Part shown: one piece after another, positions 53,014 through 60,614 of the stretch
Layout of the letters: every line of letters starts with the position of its first letter
How positions within the stretch are numbered: position 1 is the first letter of the stretch
Source of the DNA: JAWRCU01 sp033542235
Lineage (GTDB): Bacteria > Pseudomonadota > Alphaproteobacteria > Rhizobiales > Rhizobiaceae
DNA: 61,955 nucleotides
Assembly (NCBI RefSeq): GCF_033542235.1
Contig: NZ_JAWRCU010000026.1
Coordinates: 1-61,955, forward strand
Direction of reading: 5' to 3'
The notes under the pieces: generated by a model
Seen by the model: only the letters and a program-made list of their open reading frames with translations
The model's database searches: none
Told to the model about the DNA's origin: nothing
Made by a program: the position numbers and the translations under genes

Positions 53014-53724
53014 ATGCCCATCGAGAAGATCAGTGCCATTGTCACCGATGTCGAGGGAACGGCGACTTCGATCGCCTTCGCAAAGGAAAAGCTGTTCCCT
53101 TACGCGCGGGCGCACCTGTCGGACTTCCTCGCCGACCACGGCGAGGATCCGGACATAGCATCTCTCCTGGCACAGGCCCGGGCGCTGGCCGGCCTCACCG
53201 ATATCGATCTTCGCGCCACGGTGCGACTGCTTCAGGGCTGGATCGACGCCGACAAGAAGGCGGCGCCGCTGAAGGCGCTGCAAGGACTGATCTGGAAAGA
53301 TGGATTTGCCCGCGGCGAATTGGTAGGCGATGTCTATGCCGATGCGGCAGCCGGGCTGCGCCGCTGGCATCGGGCCGGCATCAGGCTCTACGTCTACTCT
53401 TCCGGCTCTGTGCAGGCGCAGCGCCTGATATTCGCTCATACGCCGCACGGCGATCTCACGCCGCTCTTTTCCGGCTTCTTCGATACTCGGGTCGGCGGCA
53501 AGCTCGACCAGACATCATATCACGTGATCGCAGCGGCGATCGACACGGAGCCTAGCGAGATCCTGTTCCTGTCCGACCATGTCGGCGAGCTCGACGCAGC
53601 CCGCCATGCCGGCTGGCACACCACCGCGCTCGACAGCGGCGAGGCGGTCCTGCCGGAGAGGATCACCCATCCCATCGCCCACAATTTCGACGAAGTGGAA
53701 CGCGGCTGGCATGCCGCCGCTTGA
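53014..53724 (+). CDS. mtnC: Acireductone synthase (enolase-phosphatase E1) MtnC
   Basis: A 236-residue HAD enzyme that enolises and dephosphorylates 2,3-diketo-5-methylthiopentyl-1-phosphate in the methionine salvage pathway. The nucleophile motif is the E1-specific VTDVEGTATS (D11, E13), motif II lies in VYSSGSVQAQ and motif III/IV in GGKLDQTSYHVI and LFLSDHVGELDAA. The length is normal. In many bacteria it is clustered with mtnB and mtnD; here neither is adjacent. The ribosome site is weak. Confidence 0.92.
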   Translation: MPIEKISAIVTDVEGTATSIAFAKEKLFPYARAHLSDFLADHGEDPDIASLLAQARALAGLTDIDLRATVRLLQGWIDADKKAAPLKALQGLIWKDGFARGELVGDVYADAAAGLRRWHRAGIRLYVYSSGSVQAQRLIFAHTPHGDLTPLFSGFFDTRVGGKLDQTSYHVIAAAIDTEPSEILFLSDHVGELDAARHAGWHTTALDSGEAVLPERITHPIAHNFDEVERGWHAAA

Positions 53725-53889
53725 ATTCCACCGCTGGCGGGGTGTAGCGTTGTGGCGTTGGAATTTTTCGTCCGAACGTTAGCCATGGTAAGAGATTTCG
53801 TCGATCTCCGCCAACTTTGGAAACATCATTCTCCAATTGGTGCTTCTCTATGCCCATATTTGGGATGGTTTTCTCCAAAGGCTCGTTTC

Positions 53890-54072
53890 ATGTCGGCAGC
53901 GTCCGCAAAGGTGATCGATTTCCAGGCTTATCGAAACGCGCGGCTCGCTGAGCAAGCAGCGCCGTCGATCAGCATGCCGATGCCGATGATGCCTGCCCTG
54001 CCCACTGTTGCCTGGCTGCCTGTCTGGTTCATGCCCGTCTATTTCATTGGAACGGGCAGGATGGCAGGATGA
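53890..54072 (+). CDS. Small Met/Pro-rich protein (hypothetical)
   Basis: A 60-residue frame from ATG 53890: MSAASAKVIDFQAYRNARLA, then a segment rich in methionine and proline (SISMPMPMMPALP) and a hydrophobic aromatic end (VAWLPVWFMPVYFIG). The V-I-D-F-x-A-Y-R-x-A-R opening occurs in small alphaproteobacterial proteins. It ends eight bases before the regulator gene on the same strand, so the two are probably cotranscribed. No function is known. A longer frame from 53752 lacks a ribosome site. Confidence 0.5.
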   Translation: MSAASAKVIDFQAYRNARLAEQAAPSISMPMPMMPALPTVAWLPVWFMPVYFIGTGRMAG

Positions 54073-54079
54073 GCCTGCC

Positions 54080-54703
54080 GTGACCGACGGCAAGGCAGAG
54101 ATAGTTCCCTTCCCGGATCCCCCGGACGCCCTCAACGAACTGCCCATCGTGCTCGGCCGCAACCTCAGGCGGCTGAGGACGCGACAGGGCCATTCGCTTG
54201 AAAGGCTCGCCAAGCTTTCAGGCGTCAGCCGCGCCATGTTGAGCCAGATCGAAACGGGCAAGAGCGCGCCGACTATCAGCCTGCTCTGGAAGATCGCGAC
54301 TGCGCTCGGCGTGCCTTTCGCCACGCTGCTTGACAGTCAGAAGGTGCAAGGGACGGTCGTGCTCAGACGGCAGGATGCCAAGATACTCGCTTCAGGCGAC
54401 GGTCGCTTCACTTCGCGCGCGCTGTTCCCCTTCGACGGCGAGCGCAAGGTCGAGTTCTACGAGCTGCGCCTCGCCCCGCGCCATGTCGAGAATGCCGACG
54501 CGCATGCGCCCGGCACGGTCGAAAACATCGTGGTGGTGCAGGGCTCGCTCGAGATAAAGCCGGGACATGAGCCGGCCCAGCTGCTCGCCGAGGGGGACGC
54601 GATCGTCTTCGAGGCCGACGTCCCCCACAGGTACCGCAATCTCGCCGATCGGGAAGTGATCGCCTACCTCGTCATGACTTATGTCGAGACCGTTATAGGC
54701 TAG
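54080..54703 (+). CDS. XRE-family regulator with C-terminal cupin sensor
   Basis: A 207-residue XRE-cupin regulator. The helix-turn-helix covers about 23-77 (LGRNLRRLRTRQGHSLERLA, SGVSRAMLSQIETGKSAPTI) and the cupin_2 domain about 130-195 (ENIVVVQGSLEIKPG, AIVFEADVPHRYRN). Proteins of this design often sense a small metabolite linked to the adjacent genes. The start is GTG 54080, eight bases after the stop of the small Met/Pro-rich frame. It is convergent with the Met-rich gene. Confidence 0.85.
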   Translation: MTDGKAEIVPFPDPPDALNELPIVLGRNLRRLRTRQGHSLERLAKLSGVSRAMLSQIETGKSAPTISLLWKIATALGVPFATLLDSQKVQGTVVLRRQDAKILASGDGRFTSRALFPFDGERKVEFYELRLAPRHVENADAHAPGTVENIVVVQGSLEIKPGHEPAQLLAEGDAIVFEADVPHRYRNLADREVIAYLVMTYVETVIG

Positions 54704-54791
54704 CTCTCTGTCTTGCAGCATGACCTTGTCCGAAAAGTCTGCAACTTTTTTTTTGCTGCGCTGACCTTCGGTTCGGGATCATGCTGAAAGA

Positions 54792-54817
54792 GGAAGGGCC
54801 GGCGAACCGACCCTTCC
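54792..54817 (-). terminator. Hairpin 3' of the Met-rich gene
   Basis: GGAAGGG (54792-54798) pairs with CCCTTCC (54811-54817) around a GC-rich loop that can pair further. On the minus strand a short TCCTCTTTC follows. It sits 24 bases beyond the Met-rich gene stop and is a plausible intrinsic terminator for it, although the U-tract is poor. Confidence 0.45.
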
Positions 54818-54840
54818 GCATTCGGTATCCAGGCGGCGGC

Positions 54841-55221
54841 TCAGGCCTCCGAGCCCATCATCATCATGTTGCCGCACATCATCATCATGGGCATGCCGTT
54901 CTCCATGACGGACACCATGCGCTTGCAGCACTCCATGAACATTTCCTTGGAGGCGTCGTCCATCGGCATCATCTCGCAGGCCATGCCGTCGGCCGTCATC
55001 TTGCAGCTCATCTTGCTCATCATCATGGGCATCATGCCGCCCATCGGCATCATCCCGCCCATCATCATGGGGTTCATCATCATCGGGTTCATCATGGGCA
55101 TCATGCCGCCCATGGGCATCATTCCCATCATCATGGGATTCATCATAGGCATCATGCCGTTCATGCCCGGCATCATACTGCCCATCATAGGCGTGCTCGG
55201 CATCTTCGCTGCGGTAGCCAT
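54841..55221 (-). CDS. Methionine-rich repeat protein with cysteine C terminus
   Basis: A 126-residue protein of which 54 residues (43%) are methionine. From ATG 55221 (MATAAKMPSTPMMGSMMPGM, GGAGC upstream) it has irregular repeats of MMPMMNPMMM and MMPMGG up to about residue 70. A less repetitive end follows with MSCKMTADGMACEM, FMECCKRMVSVM and MMMMCGN, giving five cysteines. Met and Cys arrays of this kind bind Cu(I) or Ag(I) in known copper proteins, or store methionine. No signal peptide is evident. The reverse strand of the same DNA gives a His-rich frame that I regard as a shadow. Confidence 0.75.
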   Translation of the reverse strand: MATAAKMPSTPMMGSMMPGMNGMMPMMNPMMMGMMPMGGMMPMMNPMMMNPMMMGGMMPMGGMMPMMMSKMSCKMTADGMACEMMPMDDASKEMFMECCKRMVSVMENGMPMMMMCGNMMMMGSEA

Positions 55222-55706
55222 TTTCTGCTCCGTGGGTTCGTGGGGCGTCCTGCATGCAGGCCGTTGATGTACGAAGATGTAGGAGCTGACTTTCCGTCGC
55301 GGCAACCGCCAAACAGCGCGCTGCCTCGTTTTCCTCCGTTGCAGTAGACAGGCTGTTCGCAGGATTGGAAAAAGCGCCGTCTATTTTGCGCGAAGTGTCG
55401 GGCTGTTAGGAAGAACATGCCTCCGCGAGGCCAGAGCTGAGCACGAATTTCGATGCATTGGCCCAGGCGGCAAAAACGACACGGATAAGTCGGCGGGACA
55501 GCGCCCCCCTCTGTCCTGCCGGACATCTCCCCCACAAGGGGGGAGATTGGGCGGCCGCTTTGGTTTCGCTAGCCGCCAGTGCCGGAGATTGGCGAAACCC
55601 TCGATGACAGGCAATCTCCCCCCTTGTGGGGGAGATGTCCGGCAGGACAGAGGGGGGTAACGTAGGGCACCAAGCTTTCCAGGTTGGATAACCTCACCCG
55701 GCGCAA
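55222..55706. repeat. Intergenic region with family A repeat, copy 3 (55504-55657)
   Basis: About 485 bases without a gene. The element at 55504-55657 has arms CCCCCCTCTGTCCTGCCGGA + ATCTCCCCCACAAGGGGGGAG and the exact inverse, with GCGGCCGCTTTGGTTTCGCT in the centre, very close to the copy at 16427. The part between the Met-rich start and the repeat (55222-55503) should contain the Met-rich gene promoter, but I see no clear hexamers or metal-regulator box. Confidence 0.75.
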
Positions 55707-58700
55707 TCACTCGCCCGGGGCCGCCTCCCCTTCCGCCGCTGCCGGCAGCTTTGCGGCGGGCGCGCGCTTGCGCACCGGGAACAGCCTGCGCAGCGTCACG
55801 TAGAACACCGGCGTCAGGAACAACCCGACGATCGTCACGCCGAGCATGCCGGAAAACACGGCCGTGCCGAGCGATTGCCGCATCTCTGCGCCGGGCCCGG
55901 TGGCGATCATCAGCGGCACGACGCCGAGGATGAATGCGAAGGCTGTCATCAGGATCGGCCTCAGCCTCAGCCGGCAAGCCTCGACCGCCGCATCGACCGG
56001 ACTCATGCCACGCTCCTGTCCCTGTCGGGCGAACTCGACAATGAGGATCGCGTTCTTGGCCGCGAGGCCGATCAGCACGACCAGACCGATCTGCACGAGG
56101 ATATTGTTGTCGAGCCCTCGGAAGGTGACGCCGAGCAGGGCCGCCAGCACGCCGAGCGGCACGATCAGCACGATCGCGAAAGGCATGATCCAGCTCTCAT
56201 ACTGTGCGGCCAGCGCGAGGAACACGAACAGCACCGACAGACCGAAGATATAGATCGCGGCATTGCCGGTATTGCGCTCCTGAAAGGCGAGCTCGGTCCA
56301 TTCGAAGGAGGTGCCCGGAGGCAGCGCCGCCCGCGCGATCTCCTCCATCTTGTCCAGCGCCTGCCCGGTTGAAACGCCGGGTGCGGCGTTGCCCTGCAGC
56401 GGCACCGAGACATACATGTTGTAGCGTTGCACGAGCGCCGGTCCGGTAACGTCACGGATCTCGATGAGCGTGCCGAGCGGCACCAGCGCCCCCGTCGCCG
56501 AGCGCACCTTGAGCTTCAATATGTCGTCACGTTCCAGCCGGAACGCCTGGTCGGCCTGCGCCCGCACCTGATAGACGCGGCCGAACGCGTTGAAGTCGTT
56601 CACATAGGCCGTGCCGAGATTGATCGACAGCGTCTCGAAGATGTTGGGGATCGGCACGTTCAGCATGCGCGCCTTGTCGCGGTCGATCGCCAGGAAGAAT
56701 TGCGGGCTCGACGCCGAGAAGGTGGTGAAGACGCCGGTCAGCCCGGGCGTCTGGTTCGCGGTCTGGGCGATATCGCGCGCGATCTCGAGTATCTGCCGCA
56801 TATCGGAGCTGTTGCGCTCCTGGATCTGCATCTTGAAGCCGCCGGCATTGCCGATGCCGCGGATCGGCGGCGGCGGCAACGCGATGATGAAGGCCTCCTG
56901 GATGCTCTGCAGGCTGCCGAACAGATTGCCGATGACCTTGTCGGCGGACTCGCCTGCCGCGAGCCGCTCCTCGAAGGGTTTGAAGCGCGCGAAGACGACG
57001 CCGGCATTGCTTGCATTGGTGAAGGTCGCGCCGGAGAAGCCGGCGAATGCGATCGCATGATCGATGCCCGGTGTCTTCTGGATGATGTCGGACGCCCGCT
57101 TGATGACGGCATCCGTCCGCGCCAGCGAGGCGCCCTCCGGCAGCTGCACGACGACGATCGCATAGCCCTGGTCGAGCGTCGGTATGAAGCCGCGCGGCAC
57201 CGTCGTCGCCATGTGGATAGTCGCATAGATCAGGCCCGCGAATATCGCGAGCATGACGGCCAGCGATAACGTCGAGCCCACCAGGAAATGCACGACACGC
57301 GCATAGAGATGTGAAAGCGCGTCGAAGCCGCGGTTGAAGCCCTCCGAGAACACGTGGCCGAGCCGCGCCAGGAAGAAACGCTGGCGCCTATGCCAGGGCT
57401 GGTGCGGCTTGAAGAGCAGCGCCGCGAGCGCTGGCGAGAGGGTGAGCGAGTTGAACGCCGAGATCGCCGTCGACACCGCGATCGTCACCGCGAACTGCTG
57501 GTAGAATTGGCCGCTGATGCCGGGAATGAAGGCTGTTGGCACGAAAACGGCGATCAGCACCAGCGAGATTGCAATGACTGCCGTGCCGACCTCGTCCATG
57601 GTTATGTGCGAGGCGGGATAGGGATCGAGCCCCCGCGCGATGTTGCGCTCGACGTTCTCGACCACCACGATTGCGTCGTCGACGACGATACCGATTGCAA
57701 GCACCAGGCCGAACAGGGTGAGCATGTTGAGTGAGAAGCCGAGCGCATAGAGCACCGCCAGCGTGCCGATCAAGGAGATCGGGATCGCCACGATCGGCAC
57801 GATCGCCATTCGCCAGGACTGCAGGAAGACGATGATGACGATGACGACGAGCACCATCGCTTCTAGGATGGTCTTGTAGACCTCGTCGATCGACTGCTGG
57901 ACGAACTCGGTCGGGTTATAGACGATCTCGTAGGTCAGCCCCTTCGGGAAATCCTTGGAGAGCTCCTGCATTTTCTTCTGGATCTCGGCAGCCGACTGCA
58001 ACGCGTTGGTGCCGGGACGCTGGAAGATGCCGAGCGCCACTGCCGGTTTGTTGTTGAGATAGGAGTTGGTGACGTAGTCCTTGGCGCCGAGCTCGATGCG
58101 CGCCACGTCCTCGAGCGTGATCAGGCGGCCGTCCTCGGTGTTCTTGACGATCACGTAGCGGAAATCGCGCGCATCCTCGAAGCGGCCCTGCGTGGTCACC
58201 GTATATTGGAAGGCATTGGCATTCTCGGTCGGCGGCGCGCCGATCGAGCCGCCCGAAACCTGCACATTCTGATCGCGCAGCGCCTGCACGACGTCGCCTG
58301 CGGTCATGCCATAGGCGGAGAGCTTTTCCGGGTCGAGCCAGACGCGCAGCGAATATTCGCGCTCGCCGAAGATGATGAGGTCGCCCACGCCGTCGAGGCG
58401 CAGAAGCACGTCCCTCACCCGCGTGCGCGCATAATTGGAAACATAGAGCTGGTCGTAGGTGTCGTCCGGCGACAGCATGTGCACGACCATCATCAGGTCG
58501 GGCGAGCTCTTGGCCGTGACGATGCCGAGGCGTCGCACATCTTCAGGCAGGCGCGGCTCGGCGATCGAGACACGGTTCTGCACCAGCACCTGCGCCTGGT
58601 CGAGATCGGTGCCGATCTTGAAGGTGATGGTGAGGGCCATCGACCCGTCGCCCGCCGAATAGGACGACATGTAGAGCATGTTCTCGACGCCGTTCACCTC

Positions 58701-58907
58701 CTGCTCGATCGGCGTCGCCACAGTGGCGGCGACGGTCTCGGCGTCGGCCCCTGGATATTGTGCGTGCACGACGATCGTCGGCGGTGCTATCTCGGGATAT
58801 TGCGCGACCGGAAGCTGCGTGTAGGCGATGGCGCCCACGATCAGCACCACGAGCGAAACGACCGTCGCGAACACCGGACGGTCGACGAAGAAATGTGCGA
58901 ATCTCAT
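55707..58907 (-). CDS. RND (HAE1-type) multidrug efflux transporter
   Basis: A 1066-residue AcrB/MexB-type pump with 12 spans and two large periplasmic loops. It begins MRFAHFFVDRPVFATVVSLV and has the proton-relay region with GIVVDDAIVVVENVER (about 400-415, two adjacent Asp) and the second half signature LVLIGLAAKNAILIVEFARQ. It should expel hydrophobic compounds through an outer-membrane factor not encoded here. It overlaps the membrane-fusion gene by four bases (ATGA). The Ala- and Glu-rich C-terminal tail is typical. Confidence 0.92.
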   Translation of the reverse strand: MRFAHFFVDRPVFATVVSLVVLIVGAIAYTQLPVAQYPEIAPPTIVVHAQYPGADAETVAATVATPIEQEVNGVENMLYMSSYSAGDGSMALTITFKIGTDLDQAQVLVQNRVSIAEPRLPEDVRRLGIVTAKSSPDLMMVVHMLSPDDTYDQLYVSNYARTRVRDVLLRLDGVGDLIIFGEREYSLRVWLDPEKLSAYGMTAGDVVQALRDQNVQVSGGSIGAPPTENANAFQYTVTTQGRFEDARDFRYVIVKNTEDGRLITLEDVARIELGAKDYVTNSYLNNKPAVALGIFQRPGTNALQSAAEIQKKMQELSKDFPKGLTYEIVYNPTEFVQQSIDEVYKTILEAMVLVVIVIIVFLQSWRMAIVPIVAIPISLIGTLAVLYALGFSLNMLTLFGLVLAIGIVVDDAIVVVENVERNIARGLDPYPASHITMDEVGTAVIAISLVLIAVFVPTAFIPGISGQFYQQFAVTIAVSTAISAFNSLTLSPALAALLFKPHQPWHRRQRFFLARLGHVFSEGFNRGFDALSHLYARVVHFLVGSTLSLAVMLAIFAGLIYATIHMATTVPRGFIPTLDQGYAIVVVQLPEGASLARTDAVIKRASDIIQKTPGIDHAIAFAGFSGATFTNASNAGVVFARFKPFEERLAAGESADKVIGNLFGSLQSIQEAFIIALPPPPIRGIGNAGGFKMQIQERNSSDMRQILEIARDIAQTANQTPGLTGVFTTFSASSPQFFLAIDRDKARMLNVPIPNIFETLSINLGTAYVNDFNAFGRVYQVRAQADQAFRLERDDILKLKVRSATGALVPLGTLIEIRDVTGPALVQRYNMYVSVPLQGNAAPGVSTGQALDKMEEIARAALPPGTSFEWTELAFQERNTGNAAIYIFGLSVLFVFLALAAQYESWIMPFAIVLIVPLGVLAALLGVTFRGLDNNILVQIGLVVLIGLAAKNAILIVEFARQGQERGMSPVDAAVEACRLRLRPILMTAFAFILGVVPLMIATGPGAEMRQSLGTAVFSGMLGVTIVGLFLTPVFYVTLRRLFPVRKRAPAAKLPAAAEGEAAPGE

Positions 58908-60136
58908 TGGGCGAGCTCGGCCGTTTCGTTCTTGGCCGGGAGTGTCACCATCTCCGGCTTGACCTTGGCCCCGGGCCTCGCCCTGAGCAGCCCGTTGACG
59001 ACGACAGTCTCGTCCCCGGTAAGGCCGCTACGGATCACGCGATAGCCGTCGATGCGCGGTCCGGTACGCACTGGCTTGGTCGAGACGTTGCCGTCCTTGT
59101 CGACGACGTAGACGATGCGGCGATCCTGGTCGGCGCCGATGGCTTCGTCCGGCAGGAGGATGCCCGGATGCGGCAGGGAACCCGGTACGTTGATGCGCCC
59201 GAACATGCCCGGCTGCAGCACACCGTCACGATTGGGAAAGCTGGCGCGCACACGCATCGTGCCGGTGGCGTTGTCGAGGCGGTTCTCGGCGAAGTCCAGC
59301 TTGCCGTTGAAGGCGACCTCGTTGCGGTCCGCGACATGGACGACGACGTCGATCCCGCCGCCGCCCTCCTGCAGCGCGGCACCACGCCCGCGTGCGTCGC
59401 GCGCATAGGCCAGGTAAAGCCGCTCGTCGACGTCGAAATAGAAATAGATCGGATTGAGGGAGACGATCGAGGTGAGCTGCGTCTGGTCGGCCTGCACCAG
59501 ATTGCCTTCCGATACCCACCGGCGGTCGATGCGGCCGGAGATCGGCGCCCTGATTTCGGTGAACTCGAGATTGAGGCTCGCGGTCCTGAGCGCCGCTTGC
59601 GCGCCCTGCATCTGCGCCTGAGCTGCGAGATATTCGCGCCGCCGGTCGTCGACCGTGGCGACGGGGATGTTGCCGGACTTCGAGAGCTGATCGGCACGAT
59701 CGAGCTGCATTTTGGAGAAGTTGAGCAGGCTGGTAATGACGTCGACCTGCGACTTTGCGGCGTCGTAAGCCGCCTGATACGGACGCTGGTCGATCGTGAA
59801 GAGCAGGTCGCCCTTGTTGACGATAGCACCGTCCTTGAAGTGGATCTGATCCAGATAGCCGCCGACGCGCGCCCGGATTGTCACCTCGTCAACCGCCTGG
59901 AAGCGGCCGACGAACTCGTCATCCTCGACGATGTCGCGCATGATCGGCTTTGCCACGGAAACCGGCGGTGGCCCGCCGCCGGGCTGCTGCGCCGAGGCGC
60001 CAGTCGCAAGCGGAAGGGTGAGCAGAGCCAGACCGCCCGCCGCCATCACGATGCGAAGAATGGGCCTGGAGAATAGACGCGACCTTCGATGGCCGCCCCC
60101 GCTGTCATAAGATTGTCCGGTAGCGTTGTCGGCCAT
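58904..60136 (-). CDS. RND efflux membrane-fusion (periplasmic adaptor) protein
   Basis: A 410-residue HlyD/AcrA-like adaptor. The start ATG 60136 (MADNATGQSYD) has AAGGA upstream. A positively charged stretch precedes one hydrophobic segment ending TGASAQQPGGG, so it is exported or anchored. Lipoyl half-motifs IRARVGGYLDQIHFKDGAIV and LEFTEIRAPISGRIDRRWVS flank a coiled-coil hairpin with STRAIGHT heptads (about 115-185). It links the pump to an outer-membrane channel. The frame can be extended upstream, but that part overlaps a probable sRNA. Confidence 0.9.
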   Translation of the reverse strand: MADNATGQSYDSGGGHRRSRLFSRPILRIVMAAGGLALLTLPLATGASAQQPGGGPPPVSVAKPIMRDIVEDDEFVGRFQAVDEVTIRARVGGYLDQIHFKDGAIVNKGDLLFTIDQRPYQAAYDAAKSQVDVITSLLNFSKMQLDRADQLSKSGNIPVATVDDRRREYLAAQAQMQGAQAALRTASLNLEFTEIRAPISGRIDRRWVSEGNLVQADQTQLTSIVSLNPIYFYFDVDERLYLAYARDARGRGAALQEGGGGIDVVVHVADRNEVAFNGKLDFAENRLDNATGTMRVRASFPNRDGVLQPGMFGRINVPGSLPHPGILLPDEAIGADQDRRIVYVVDKDGNVSTKPVRTGPRIDGYRVIRSGLTGDETVVVNGLLRARPGAKVKPEMVTLPAKNETAELAQ

Positions 60137-60193
60137 AGGCGCGTCCTTACTGATTGAAATCGACTGGACAAACGCGTTCGGTCTCCCCCGAAG

Positions 60194-60216
60194 CGGAGAG
60201 CACATAATGTTCTCCG
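60194..60216. promoter_or_regulatory. Candidate operator of the efflux operon
   Basis: CGGAGA (60194-60199) and TCTCCG (60211-60216) form a dyad around GCACATAATGT, with ACAT and ATGT partly extending the symmetry. On the minus strand TTGATC lies about 17 bases before TATGTG within it, so the dyad would cover the -10. TetR- or MarR-type repressors commonly bind such sites, but none is encoded next to this operon. Confidence 0.4.
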
Positions 60217-60427
60217 TTTTACCGATCAATGCAACAGCAGCCGGCTGCTGACATCGGCTGCCCAGGAGGCTAGGCAGCGGCGTGGCGAAAACATTGCGGC
60301 GCATGGCCTTCTCCGCTTCTGCGGTCCGTCGTTGAATTTCGTTGAAGCTGGAACAGAACGAATTGAAGGGAACCCTTAATGGCCCGGCAAGGAGCAGAAC
60401 GCCGAAGCCGGACCCGACCCAGGTGAG

Positions 60428-60457
60428 AAAAAAGGCCGGGTCCTGAAAGGCCCGGCC
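60428..60457 (-). terminator. Rho-independent terminator of the sRNA
   Basis: On the minus strand GGCCGGG and CCCGGCC (60451-60457 and 60434-60440) pair around a loop of ten bases, directly followed by six U (60433-60428). It is the best intrinsic terminator in this part of the window. Confidence 0.85.
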
Positions 60458-60551
60458 AAGTTGAAGGTTCAAAACCTCCAGAGGGGAACTGCCTCCAGCG
60501 TCAATGGGAGGAGAAAACGCTGGAAGACGAGGTTGATATGGGGTCTTTCGC
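60428..60551 (-). ncRNA. AbcR-like (alpha-r15 type) small regulatory RNA
   Basis: About 124 bases on the minus strand, inferred from a -10-like TACAAT (plus-strand 60558-60563) to a strong terminator. The RNA contains a perfect stem CCAGCGT...ACGCTGG with the single-stranded loop carrying CTCCTCCC, an anti-Shine-Dalgarno sequence, followed by GTTCCCCTCTGGAGG. This order resembles the AbcR sRNAs of Sinorhizobium, Agrobacterium and Brucella, which silence ABC transporter mRNAs by pairing at the ribosome site with help from Hfq. I recall the family motifs but could not align them. The 5' end is approximate. Confidence 0.65.
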
Positions 60552-60614
60552 ACGCCAATTGTACGAATAGGATACCAAATTTGCTCTCCTATCGAGATTT
60601 TTTTTCTAACTCCA

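Noticed and set aside
54781..55347. Plus-strand His-rich frame of 188 residues (and further Ile/Met- and Asp/His-rich frames) over the Met-rich gene
   Set aside because: They are other readings of the same ATG/CAT repeat DNA. The minus-strand Met frame has a ribosome site, a non-repetitive conserved-looking Cys end and a hairpin after the stop; the others do not.
58760..60076. 438-residue plus-strand frame opposite the RND adaptor
   Set aside because: Antisense shadow; the adaptor and pump genes on the minus strand are unambiguous.
60137..60553. N-terminal extension of the RND adaptor frame
   Set aside because: The extension reads through the sRNA and its terminator and has no signal-peptide logic; the start at 60136 has a ribosome site and a proper export signal.
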